Shown here one piece after another: positions 10,001 through 17,731 of a stretch of 53,538 nt of DNA. The translations under genes were made by a program, and so were the position numbers. The stretch comes from Polaribacter sp. IC066 (lineage in GTDB: Bacteria > Bacteroidota > Bacteroidia > Flavobacteriales > Flavobacteriaceae). The stretch spans positions 1 through 53,538 of the forward strand of contig NZ_VORR01000030.1 of the NCBI RefSeq assembly GCF_007997085.1, written 5' to 3'. The notes under the pieces were generated by a model. It was not told where the DNA came from. It saw only the letters and a list, made by a program, of their open reading frames with translations, and did not search any database. Within the stretch, counting starts at the first letter, position 1. Every line of letters starts with the position of its first letter.

Positions 10001-13000
10001 TTTACGCACAAAATAATAGTAATTTAACGTTCGTAAATCTAAAAAACGGAAATAATGTAAACATTACCGAAATAAATTTATCGAACAATCCTAATTTAAC
10101 CTGCGCAACTGTTGATGATGTCGATTTTGCAACAACAAACTTTACCAATGTAGATGCTGAATTAAGTTTTAGTTTAGATTGTGAAAGTCTAAACAACGCA
10201 ATTGCAATTCCAGATACAAATTTCGAACAGGCTTTAATCGATTTAGGCTGGGATACGAATGGATTAAACGGCACTATTTTACAAGCAGATGCGCAAGCCA
10301 TCGATAGTTTAAATATCGACACAAAGAATATTTCTTCTTTAGCCGGTATTGATTTAATGCCTAATTTGTATTATTTATCGGCAAATAATAATAGTTTAAC
10401 AACTATTAATGTAACCCAAAATGCAAATCTTAAAAACTTATATTTAAACGGAAATGATTTAGAACGTATCGATGTTTCTTTAAATTATAATTTAGAAGTT
10501 TTTTCAATATTTGGAGGTAGTGCAAGAATAACAGCCATAGATGTTAGTCATAATACGAAGTTAACAAATGTTACTTTAACCACTTTGTCTAATTTAGAAA
10601 ATGTTTATTTTGGCAACTCGCCAAACTTAACTTATGTGCAGCTTGCATATAATAAAGTCTCTTCTTTAGATTTGTCTGGTTTGCCAAATTTAGAAGAGTT
10701 AAAGATTCCTTTTCAAAAAATGTCAAGTTTAGATCTTTCGCAAAACACAAACCTATTAAATCTTTGGGTTTCAAATAATAATTTAACGAATTTAGACATA
10801 TCAAAGAATACAAATATTTCTAGCGTTTTAATTGATGGCAATCAAATTTCTAGTCTAGATGTTTCACAAAATACAAAGTTAACTAGTATTCGAGCTTATG
10901 ATAATCAGCTAACCGAAATTGATGTCGCTAATAATATAGTATTAGAATATTTATGGTTAGGTGGTAATCCTGAAGATTTAAGTGGGGAGGCAGAAACAAA
11001 CAGACTCTCTAGCATAAATGTTGCTACTAATTTGGCTTTAAAACAATTAATTTTAGCGGGTACTAGAAATTTATCAACAGTGGATGTAAGTAACAATCTT
11101 GAATTAAATTTATTAAATGTAAATAGAAACAATCTTTCTAATATCGATCTTTCTCAAAATAATTTGTTAGAAGTTTTAGCAATTGGTGTAAACCCTATTT
11201 CCGAAATTGATGTTTTAAATACACCAGAATTGATAGAAATTTATGTATATCAAACCAATATTACTAGTTTAGATGTATCACAAAACTCTAAATTAACTTT
11301 AATCGATATCGGTGATAATAACAACTTAGCGTCTTTAAACATTAGAAACGGAAACAATACCAATATAACAAACCTCACTATTACAAACAATCCTAATTTA
11401 ACCTGCGTCACTGTTGATGATGTCGATTTTGCAACAACAAACTTTACCAATGTAGATGTTGAATTAAGTTTTAGTCTGGATTGTGACAGTCTAAACAACG
11501 CAATTGCAATTCCAGATACAAATTTTGAACAGGCTTTAATCGATTTAGGTTGGGATACCAACGGATTAAACGGCACTATTTTACAAGCAGATGCTAACAA
11601 AGTTACTTTATTAGATGTAAGTTCTAAAAACATATCTGATATTACAGGTATTGAAGGATTTGTTAATTTAGAGACTTTTAGCTGTAGTTCAAACCTTTTA
11701 ACATCGGTAGATGTAAGCAGTAATATTGCCCTTAAAGTTTTATATATTAACGATAATGAGTTAACTAATTTAGAGGTTACAGCATTGGTAAACCTAGAAC
11801 AATTAGTTTTTGACAGAAATCAAATCAATTCTATTGATGTCAGTAAAAATATCCAATTAAAAGGGTTAAGTTTTTCAACCAATACGATATCAACTTTAGA
11901 TGTGAGCAAAAACATCAAATTAGAGAACTATTTGTGGTGTAATGGCAATTTGCTAACAAAGTTAGATATTACTCAAAATCCAAATTTAATAGTGCTTCAT
12001 GCAGAAAACAATAATTTAACAGGAATTGATCTTTCTATAAATACTGAATTAAATCAATTATATTTAAATAATAACCAAATCGTTAATATTGATATTAACC
12101 AGAATAAAAAATTAAATACGTTGTTTTTAAATGATAATAAAATTGAAAGAGCCTTTTTAAGCAATAGTAATAATGACGCTATTACTTCATTTTCAATTCT
12201 AAACAATCCAGATTTAAAATGTATTGCAGTAGATGATGTTGCCTATTCAAATACAAATTGGACGGATAAAGACTCGGGTGCAAATTACAACACAGATTGT
12301 AGCGCAGAATGGGAGGTTTATACAACAGATACAAATTTAAATACTGCGTTAAATAGTGCTTCAGGTGTAGATGGTGATGGTGACGGAATGATAACCTATG
12401 AAGAAGCGCAAGCATTTACAGGCTATTTAGATTTAAGCGGTCAAAATATAACTTCTGTTACAGGTTTAGAAGCTTTTACAAATGCAGCAAGTATTAACAT
12501 TTCTGGCAATAGTATTACAGATATTAGTAGTTTGTTAAATAGTGCTACTGTCGTTGTTTCATCAAAAAGAACGGGCGAAAAAAGAAGTATTACAAGAGAT
12601 AATGCTACCGGAATTAAAAAATTAAATGTGACTAATAATTTAATTGAAGCAATTGATATTTCTAAAGTTACTAGCATCACTGAGTTAATGATTTCAAATA
12701 ATAGGCTTACTTATTTAAACTTGAATAATAATTCAAATAGTACTCTTTTAAAAGTTGATGCCACTGGTAACCCAAATTTAACCTGTATTCAGGTAGATAA
12801 TGTGGATAATGCAATTGCCAATGTAAATTGGAAAAAAGATGCTACAGCGAGTTATAATACATATTGTGCAGAAGCGGCTTTAAACATTCAAGATTTTTTG
12901 AAAGAGAATATTTCAATTTTTCCAAATCCTGCTAAAACAACGATTCAGGTTTCATTGGCAAATAATCTAGTCTTAAAAAACATAGAAATATTTAATGCAA

Positions 13001-13125
13001 TTGGTAGTTTAGTTCTAAAAAGTAAAATTGATTTAATTGATATCAGTAATTTGTCGAGCGGAATGTACTTTGTTAGCGTAATCACTGATAAAGGATCTAT
13101 CAATCATAAATTAGTTAAAAAATAG
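7036..13125 (+). CDS. giant secreted leucine-rich-repeat protein with T9SS sorting domain
   Basis: A 2029-residue surface or secreted protein. The ATG at 7036 is followed by a signal peptide (MKTKLIFLVSFFWGLNFLAQ); a TTG at 7003 falls inside the promoter and is rejected. The body is four modules, each opening with IPDTNFEQALIDLGWD at about residues 24, 607, 1058 and 1492, followed by many 21-22 residue leucine-rich repeats of the form L-x-x-L-D-V-S-x-N-T-x-L and closed by N-P-x-L-x-C-x-x-V-D-D/N-V. A perfect EF-hand loop DGDGDGMITYEE sits at residues 1779-1790, so calcium binding is likely. The last ~75 residues (ISIFPNPAKTTIQVS ... GMYFVSV) are a type A sorting domain for type IX secretion. 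Likely an adhesin or ligand-binding protein; ligand unknown. It is monocistronic. Confidence 0.93.
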   Translation: MKTKLIFLVSFFWGLNFLAQTVAIPDTNFEQALIDLGWDSNGLNGTILLADAQAIDSLKIANPINNSLLPNVSAKITDLTGIEGMSNLVSLDAGNNTINSLDVLQNTALTNLSLYGNELATLDISLLLNIIELNVRNNNLTSVDLSSNTKITALQISDNQLTTLDVSNLLELNFINFGRNEIANINLSNNNKLETVYANTNVLNSLDVTNLVSLLRLQVGENNIASIDLSNNLKLEQLLVLSNNLSQLEVSNHPNLEYLYANGNQISSLDVSQNTKLIALQAFDNELTEIDVTNLPDLTSLNLNNNQITSVDVTNNTQLSYFEIQNNSLTFVDLANNINLEYLFIGNNPLNLGAFDTSLYTKLKGIGIDNLGVTSVDFTKSPDLELVYATLNNLSTIDFSNNPKITKLWLNESENITSIDVTNMSGLLELGANNIGISSIDVTNNLELTDLQLGGNFINSLDVTKNIKLKKLLVYNNNIQDIDLLSLSVLESLTTENNPLNSLDTSNNTELRTYYGSNITGNLRNIDFSNNPNLQTVHVNGNNLLTLNIKNGANGTLTEFEVTNNPDLQCIQVDNVNTAETNLAEGSWKKETIASYNADCSSTNVNIPDTNFEQALIDLGWDTNGLNGTLLLADAQAIDSLKIENPLTNEFTPNVSAKITDISGIAFMPNLVYLDVRENEIATVDLSSNPNLTNVSLGENQLTAIDVSVNTNLTSLFVNDNQLTTIDVSNNLALERFGVMRNQFTTVDISMLINLKDLFVHGNQLSAIDVSNNTELIWLYVSDNAITILDVSNNTKIERLYAWNNEITTLNVSVLPELVRLYAYGNPISSIDLSQNSKLTHLTLHTSQLNSLDITSNVLLEDLRVYNNQITNIDLTKNPELRIAWVENNKLSTIDVSNNAKIDNLAVGINPIATIDVSNQVAMTVMTAEETDISSVDLSNNINLEQIWLADNLNLTSVDLTNQPELFNVGIYNTGITALDLSSNKITRLYAQNNSNLTFVNLKNGNNVNITEINLSNNPNLTCATVDDVDFATTNFTNVDAELSFSLDCESLNNAIAIPDTNFEQALIDLGWDTNGLNGTILQADAQAIDSLNIDTKNISSLAGIDLMPNLYYLSANNNSLTTINVTQNANLKNLYLNGNDLERIDVSLNYNLEVFSIFGGSARITAIDVSHNTKLTNVTLTTLSNLENVYFGNSPNLTYVQLAYNKVSSLDLSGLPNLEELKIPFQKMSSLDLSQNTNLLNLWVSNNNLTNLDISKNTNISSVLIDGNQISSLDVSQNTKLTSIRAYDNQLTEIDVANNIVLEYLWLGGNPEDLSGEAETNRLSSINVATNLALKQLILAGTRNLSTVDVSNNLELNLLNVNRNNLSNIDLSQNNLLEVLAIGVNPISEIDVLNTPELIEIYVYQTNITSLDVSQNSKLTLIDIGDNNNLASLNIRNGNNTNITNLTITNNPNLTCVTVDDVDFATTNFTNVDVELSFSLDCDSLNNAIAIPDTNFEQALIDLGWDTNGLNGTILQADANKVTLLDVSSKNISDITGIEGFVNLETFSCSSNLLTSVDVSSNIALKVLYINDNELTNLEVTALVNLEQLVFDRNQINSIDVSKNIQLKGLSFSTNTISTLDVSKNIKLENYLWCNGNLLTKLDITQNPNLIVLHAENNNLTGIDLSINTELNQLYLNNNQIVNIDINQNKKLNTLFLNDNKIERAFLSNSNNDAITSFSILNNPDLKCIAVDDVAYSNTNWTDKDSGANYNTDCSAEWEVYTTDTNLNTALNSASGVDGDGDGMITYEEAQAFTGYLDLSGQNITSVTGLEAFTNAASINISGNSITDISSLLNSATVVVSSKRTGEKRSITRDNATGIKKLNVTNNLIEAIDISKVTSITELMISNNRLTYLNLNNNSNSTLLKVDATGNPNLTCIQVDNVDNAIANVNWKKDATASYNTYCAEAALNIQDFLKENISIFPNPAKTTIQVSLANNLVLKNIEIFNAIGSLVLKSKIDLIDISNLSSGMYFVSVITDKGSINHKLVKK
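10086..10292 (+). repeat. near-identical intragenic repeat, copy 1
   Basis: This 207-base segment of the LRR gene, spanning the end of module 2 and the head of module 3, matches 11388-11594 with only scattered base differences and no length change. It indicates recent duplication or gene conversion between modules. Confidence 0.85.
11388..11594 (+). repeat. near-identical intragenic repeat, copy 2
   Basis: Partner of 10086-10292, spanning the end of module 3 and the head of module 4. The flanking LRR sequence is far more diverged, so identity is concentrated on the module boundary. Confidence 0.85.
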
Positions 13126-13314
13126 TAAGAAGTATAAATAGTATGTGCATCAAAAACGAGTTTTAATTAATTTTTAATTTGTTTTAAGTAAACATAAGTA
13201 TTTATTAATAAGTTGTTTAATATTAATTAAGTGGTGTCTAAAACACTAAATAAATTAATTAATATCTTTGTTGATAGTTGATTAATAACTGCTTCGAACA
13301 CACAGATAAGTCAC

Positions 13315-13356
13315 AAAAAAAAAGAGAGAAAAACGTTTTGTTTTTCTCTCTTTTTT
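13315..13356. terminator. bidirectional terminator between convergent genes
   Basis: A-run, GAGAGAAAAAC, loop GTTT, a nearly perfect complementary arm TGTTTTTCTCTC and a T-run. It lies between the LRR gene (+) and the outer-membrane protein gene (-) and suits both. Confidence 0.85.
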
Positions 13357-13375
13357 GTAATTATAAATTTTTACT

Positions 13376-13987
13376 TTACAGACTTATAGACAACCCTATA
13401 ATAATTTGGTTTATTCTTGTATCGTAATTTACATCACCTAGACTGCCACCAAAAGAAGATTCGACTCCAGAAAAAGCTCTTTCCCACCGAACATCTATTC
13501 CCAACTTACCAAATTCAATACCGCCACCAAACTGAAGTCCCATTGTAAAACCATTAGAGTCCACACTAGAAATATCATCAATTTGAAAGTCAGAAGCCAA
13601 AATATATTGAAAAGAAGGACCAATAAAAACATTACCAATTCCAAAAATCTTTTTTCCTAATAAAACAGGAATGTCAATTTTTTGAAATGTGTGTGTTGTT
13701 ACCTCACCGACGACTTCTCCTGGTCTGTTGTAAACTATCTCATTTTCTAAATTAGTGTAAACCAACTCTGGTCGTATATACAAACCTAAAAGAGGTATTT
13801 TAGCGCGTAACCAAATGCCTGCATGAAAACCTGTTTTACTTGTAGCGCCACCAAATACATCTTGCCCAGTTTCTTCTATAGAATTTGAATTGTAATTAAT
13901 TCCTCCTTTTACACCAAAATCCAATTGTGCACTTGATATTTGGCTACATCCAAAAGCCAAACAAATTACTAAAATTATTCTTTTCAT
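13376..13987 (-). CDS. outer membrane beta-barrel protein (PorT/OmpX-like)
   Basis: A 203-residue exported protein with the signal peptide MKRIILVICLAFGCSQISSA followed by LDFGVKGGINYNS, the typical opening of PorT-family/OMP_b-brl_2 barrels. Alternating hydrophobic strands rich in glycine and aromatic residues run to the end (LGIDVRWERAFSG, INQIIIGLSISL), as expected for an eight-stranded barrel. A cysteine in the signal peptide region is not in a good lipobox context. It is transcribed alone. Specific role unknown; PorT-like proteins are common and most are uncharacterised. Confidence 0.85.
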   Translation of the reverse strand: MKRIILVICLAFGCSQISSAQLDFGVKGGINYNSNSIEETGQDVFGGATSKTGFHAGIWLRAKIPLLGLYIRPELVYTNLENEIVYNRPGEVVGEVTTHTFQKIDIPVLLGKKIFGIGNVFIGPSFQYILASDFQIDDISSVDSNGFTMGLQFGGGIEFGKLGIDVRWERAFSGVESSFGGSLGDVNYDTRINQIIIGLSISL

Positions 13988-14035
13988 ATTTTAAATTTTT
14001 AAATAAACAATGACTATAAAAATAGTGAAAATTTA

Positions 14036-14989
14036 CTATTTTCTAGCAAGTACTTTTTTAACTGCTTTTACAACGGCAGCTGCATCTAAACCATATTTTG
14101 CCATTAATTGCTCTGGCGTTCCAGATTCACCAAAAGTATCATTCGTTGCAACAAATTCTTGCGGAGTAGGTGTATTTAAAGCCAATGTTCTTGAAACACT
14201 TTCTCCTAAACCACCAAATTTATTGTGCTCTTCAGCAGTTACAATACAACCTGTTTTAGCAACCGATTTTAAGATAATCTCTTCATCTAAAGGTTTAATA
14301 GTATGAATATTAATCACTTCTACAGAAATACCTTCTGCTTCTAATTGTTCTGCAGCTTGCAAAGATTCCCAAACTAAATGGCCTGTTGCAACAATTGTTA
14401 CATCCGTTCCTTCTGTCAATTGAATTCCTTTTCCGATTTCAAATTTTTCATCAGCTGGCATAAATACAGGTACTTTTGGACGACCAAAACGTAAATAAAC
14501 AGGACCGTCAAAATCTGCAATCGCAATGGTTGCTGCCTTTGTTTGATTGTAATCACAAGGATTGATAACTGTCATTCCTGGTAACATTTTCATCAAACCG
14601 ATATCTTCTAAAATTTGATGTGTTGCGCCATCTTCACCTAAAGTAACCCCTGCATGAGAAGCACAAATTTTTACATTTTTACCAGAATACGCTATAGATT
14701 GACGAATTTGGTCATAAACTCTACCTGTAGAAAAGTTAGCAAAGGTACCTGTAAACGGTATTTTGCCTCCAATAGTTAAACCAGCAGCAATACCAATCAT
14801 GTTTGCTTCTGCAATACCAATCTGGAAAAATCTTTCAGGATTTTCTTTAATAAACTGATCCATTTTTAAAGAACCTATTAAATCTGCACATAAAGCAACT
14901 ACATTTGGGTTTGTTCTGCCTAATTCTGTTAAGCCATCTCCAAAACCAGAGCGTGTATCTTTCTTTTCTGTGTATGTGTATTTTTTCAT
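14036..14989 (-). CDS. tktB: transketolase, C-terminal half (pyrimidine-binding subunit)
   Basis: A 317-residue protein covering the pyrimidine-binding and C-terminal domains of transketolase. Visible are TRSGFGDGLTELG, the cofactor-activating glutamate region GIAEANMIGIAAGL, and the LRFGRPKVPVF segment. Transketolase moves two-carbon units in the pentose phosphate pathway using thiamine diphosphate; in split enzymes the diphosphate-binding half is a separate subunit. That N-terminal half is often the immediate upstream gene in related genomes, but here the upstream neighbour is maf, so the partner must be encoded outside the window. The symbol follows common usage for the split form. Confidence 0.85.
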   Translation of the reverse strand: MKKYTYTEKKDTRSGFGDGLTELGRTNPNVVALCADLIGSLKMDQFIKENPERFFQIGIAEANMIGIAAGLTIGGKIPFTGTFANFSTGRVYDQIRQSIAYSGKNVKICASHAGVTLGEDGATHQILEDIGLMKMLPGMTVINPCDYNQTKAATIAIADFDGPVYLRFGRPKVPVFMPADEKFEIGKGIQLTEGTDVTIVATGHLVWESLQAAEQLEAEGISVEVINIHTIKPLDEEIILKSVAKTGCIVTAEEHNKFGGLGESVSRTLALNTPTPQEFVATNDTFGESGTPEQLMAKYGLDAAAVVKAVKKVLARK

Positions 14990-15050
14990 GATAAAATATT
15001 GTGTTGTAAAAATTTTGGGTAAAAATAAACTTTTATTTTAAAGTCTGCCT

Positions 15051-15629
15051 TTATAAATCCATCAATTCTTTATAGAGTTTATGAACAGGCAGCCCAACTA
15101 CATTAAAATAGCTGCCTTCTATACTCGTTATGGCAATAAAACCAATCCATTCTTGAATTCCGTAACCGCCAGCTTTGTCAAAAGGTTTGTAATTTTTGAT
15201 ATAATAATTTATTTCATCATTAGAGATCTCTTTAAATGAAACTGTAGTAACATCATTTATAATTTTATGAAAGTCTTTATTTTTGATGCAAATAGAGGTA
15301 ATTACTTCATGTGTTTTATTCGATAAACTTCTTAACATTTTAAAGGCTTCTTGGGCATCTTTTGGCTTTCCTAGCGCTTTGTTTTCTAACCAAACAATGG
15401 TATCTGAAGTAATTAAAATATCTTTTTCTGATACATCTGTAAAAGCTTTCGATTTTAAATCTGCTAAAAAATCAGTAATTTGAGTGCCTTTTAATTCTTG
15501 TGGATAAATTTCTTCGACTTCTTTTAATTGAATGGTAAAATCGATTTCTAAATCTTTAAAAAACTGCTGTCTTCTGGGAGATTTAGAGGCTAAAATTACA
15601 TTGTATTCTTTTAATTTCTCTTTTAACAT
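15051..15629 (-). CDS. maf: Maf-like nucleoside triphosphate pyrophosphatase
   Basis: A 192-residue house-cleaning enzyme that hydrolyses non-canonical or excess NTPs (dTTP/UTP type in the YhdE branch) to the monophosphate. The hallmark LASKSPRRQQFF is at residues 13-24, followed by the SDTIVW motif with the catalytic aspartate, LGKPKD, and the C-terminal GYGIQEW...GSYFNVVGLPV. The gene starts 11 bases after the smpB stop, so the two are one operon. Confidence 0.95.
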   Translation of the reverse strand: MLKEKLKEYNVILASKSPRRQQFFKDLEIDFTIQLKEVEEIYPQELKGTQITDFLADLKSKAFTDVSEKDILITSDTIVWLENKALGKPKDAQEAFKMLRSLSNKTHEVITSICIKNKDFHKIINDVTTVSFKEISNDEINYYIKNYKPFDKAGGYGIQEWIGFIAITSIEGSYFNVVGLPVHKLYKELMDL

Positions 15630-15640
15630 AAAGTATGAAA

Positions 15641-16108
15641 TTAGTTGTTAAAAGTCTTTTTAACTCTCGCTAAATCACGTTTGTTGTCTCTGTCTTTTAA
15701 AACTTCACGTTTATCATGTGTTTGTTTCCCTTTGGCGAGCGCAATTTCTAATTTTGCAAACCCTCTATCGTTTATAAATAGGCGCAACGGTACAATTGTA
15801 TTTCCTTTTGCTTCCACATCTTTTTTTAAACCGCGCAATTCACGTTTGTTCAATAATAATCTGCGTTCGCTTTTAGGTTTATGATTAAAATGATGTCCAA
15901 ACATGTATTCTTGAATGTACATATTCACAATAAACAATTCTCCGCCATCATTAAATTCGCAAAAACTTTCTGTAATTCTAGCCTGACTTAATCGTATCGA
16001 TTTAATCTCTGTTCCTGTTAATTGAATGCCAGCAACAAACTTGTCTAGAATTTCAAATTCAAAACGGGCTTTTTTGTTCTTTATATTTATCTTTTTCTGA
16101 ACAGTCAT
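15641..16108 (-). CDS. smpB: SsrA-binding protein SmpB
   Basis: SmpB binds tmRNA and brings it to stalled ribosomes for trans-translation. The 155 residues include the conserved AGIQLTGTEIKSIR, the YMFGHHFNHKPKSERRLLLNKRE segment (split here by its family-typical spacing), and the basic C-terminal tail KQTHDKREVLKDRD...R that reaches the decoding centre. Length is normal. A TATCTTTG box lies just upstream on the same strand. The tmRNA gene itself was not found in the window. Confidence 0.97.
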   Translation of the reverse strand: MTVQKKINIKNKKARFEFEILDKFVAGIQLTGTEIKSIRLSQARITESFCEFNDGGELFIVNMYIQEYMFGHHFNHKPKSERRLLLNKRELRGLKKDVEAKGNTIVPLRLFINDRGFAKLEIALAKGKQTHDKREVLKDRDNKRDLARVKKTFNN

Positions 16109-16136
16109 GGACTGATTTTTTGTTTAATAATTTTAA

Positions 16137-16144
16137 CAAAGATA
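16137..16144 (-). promoter_or_regulatory. -7 promoter element for smpB-maf
   Basis: On the minus strand the bases read TATCTTTG, 28 bases upstream of the smpB ATG. The -33 element is poorly defined. Confidence 0.5.
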
Positions 16145-16210
16145 CATTATTGATTACGATTAAGAAATGTAATTTAGCAGCCAATTTAAAGACCAAAATC
16201 GAAAAATAAA

Positions 16211-16939
16211 ATGCGTTACTTTTATAGTGTATTACTTTTCCTTATTTTTTCTTGTAAACCACAAGAAACTACCTTAACAGCCCAGCAAATTATTGATAAA
16301 ACAATTGTTTTGTCTGGTGCCGATAAAATTAAAAACTCTGAAGTTAGCTTTAAATTTAGAAATCGAGAATATGCCGCTCTTCGAGAAAACGGAAAATTTC
16401 AGCTAATGAGATCTTTTGATTCTATTCAAGATATTTTAGATAATACTGGTTTTAAAAGGTTGATACTTGGGCAAACGATAAACGTTGCAGATTCGATGGC
16501 CTTTAAATATCGAAATTCCATAAACTCTGTACATTATTTTTCTGTCTTACCTTTTGGTTTGAATGATAAAGCCGTTCGTAAAAAATTACTTCCTTCATCA
16601 ACCATAAAAGAAAAAGAATATTATAAAGTAGAGATTACTTTTTCTGAAAATGGAGGTGGAGAGGATTTTGAAGATGTTTTTATCTATTGGATTGGAAAAG
16701 AGAACTTTTTAGTTGATTATTTAGCCTATTCCTATCATATAAATGGTGGCGGCAAACGTTTTAGAGTCTTAAAAGAACAGTGTAGTAGAAACGGAATTCG
16801 TTTTGTAGATTATCAGAACTTTAAACCATTAGACGCTAAAATAAAACTATCAAATTTAGATAGTGCTTTTGAGAATAAGCAACTCAAAAAAATATCTGAA
16901 ATTATTTTAGAAGATATTCAGGTTAAAATTTTAGACTGA
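16211..16939 (+). CDS. DUF6503-like lipoprotein
   Basis: A 242-residue exported protein. The signal peptide MRYFYSVLLFLIFSC ends in a lipobox (IFSC), so it is probably a lipoprotein anchored at C15. The mature part begins LTAQQIIDKTIVLSGADKI, which I associate with the DUF6503 family of Bacteroidota; that family shares the overall look of LolA/LolB-like lipid-binding folds, but this is only an impression. It is monocistronic and diverges from smpB. Function unknown. Confidence 0.72.
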   Translation: MRYFYSVLLFLIFSCKPQETTLTAQQIIDKTIVLSGADKIKNSEVSFKFRNREYAALRENGKFQLMRSFDSIQDILDNTGFKRLILGQTINVADSMAFKYRNSINSVHYFSVLPFGLNDKAVRKKLLPSSTIKEKEYYKVEITFSENGGGEDFEDVFIYWIGKENFLVDYLAYSYHINGGGKRFRVLKEQCSRNGIRFVDYQNFKPLDAKIKLSNLDSAFENKQLKKISEIILEDIQVKILD

Positions 16940-17050
16940 TGGTGTTTTAATTTGGCAGCAACCAAAATGTATGTTAAAAAATGCCTCGCAATAATTCTTT
17001 TAAGTTTTATCGTGATTCATCTTTAAAAAGTAGCTGACTACTAATTTGTA

Positions 17051-17548
17051 TTAATCTACTTTTACAATGCTGCTAGTTTTTTTATCCGCAGTAATCATTA
17101 CAATATATAAACTGGCATTGTCATTATCATCCATGTCTTTATACTTTTTTTCGGCCAAAATATTATTTGTAAAAAAAGGCGTGGTATTGCTATGACCCAC
17201 TATTAAAACTGTTTTTCCTTTGGTTTCTTTTTGAAATATAGAATCGTACATTTTACTTGTATGATACGTTTTAATTTCTAATTTTTTACTTTCGGATGTT
17301 GGTTTTGCAGTCTGCATAGTTCTGTTGTATTTTGTAGCATACACCGCATCTAAATTAATATCAGCAAAATAGGTTGCCCATCTTTGTGCTCTTTTTAATC
17401 CTTTTTCGCTTAAATTCGGATTTTTATTTGCTTTATCTGTTCTGTCTTTTTCTGCATGACGAATTAAATAATACGTAGTTGTTTCATCCGAAGAGCAAGC
17501 GCTTATTAGGCTAACGGTAAAAACAAGAAGAAAAAAATATTTTTTCAT
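17051..17548 (-). CDS. histidine phosphatase family lipoprotein
   Basis: A 165-residue member of the histidine phosphatase (phosphoglycerate mutase-like) superfamily. The signal peptide MKKYFFLLVFTVSLISAC ends in a lipobox, so the enzyme acts in the periplasm or outer membrane. The catalytic R-H-A motif is in YYLIRHAEKD and the second histidine in VLIVGHSNTTP. It is close in size to SixA-like short phosphatases. The ATG at 17548 is preferred over a TTG 21 bases upstream because it puts a classic lipoprotein signal at the N-terminus. Substrate unknown. Confidence 0.88.
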   Translation of the reverse strand: MKKYFFLLVFTVSLISACSSDETTTYYLIRHAEKDRTDKANKNPNLSEKGLKRAQRWATYFADINLDAVYATKYNRTMQTAKPTSESKKLEIKTYHTSKMYDSIFQKETKGKTVLIVGHSNTTPFFTNNILAEKKYKDMDDNDNASLYIVMITADKKTSSIVKVD

Positions 17549-17663
17549 AATAATTGATTTGAAAGCCAAATGTACTTAAAAAAGAAAAAGCGATGTTTTT
17601 TAAACACCACTTTTTCTCAACGAACTAATCAACTAACCAAACTATATGAAAGTGTCATTTCAA

Positions 17664-17712
17664 GGAACGAAGCAATCTGTTAATTTTTACATACAGATTG
17701 CTTCGTTGTTCC
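17664..17712. repeat. palindromic intergenic repeat element
   Basis: GGAACGAAGCAATCTGT (17664-17680) pairs with ACAGATTGCTTCGTT-G-TTCC (17692-17712) around an 11-base loop, with a one-base bulge. Preceded by GTGTCATTTCAA, it matches the widespread TGTCATT-cGAGGAACGAAGCAATCT palindromic repeat of many bacterial genomes. It sits between the stop of clpB and the start of the phosphatase gene. Confidence 0.75.
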
Positions 17713-17731
17713 TTCTCACAAAAACAGCTTT

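Noticed and set aside
7512..12680. Several antisense open frames of 60-130 codons within the LRR gene
   Set aside because: They mirror the repetitive coding sequence, have no start context or homology and repeat with the modules.
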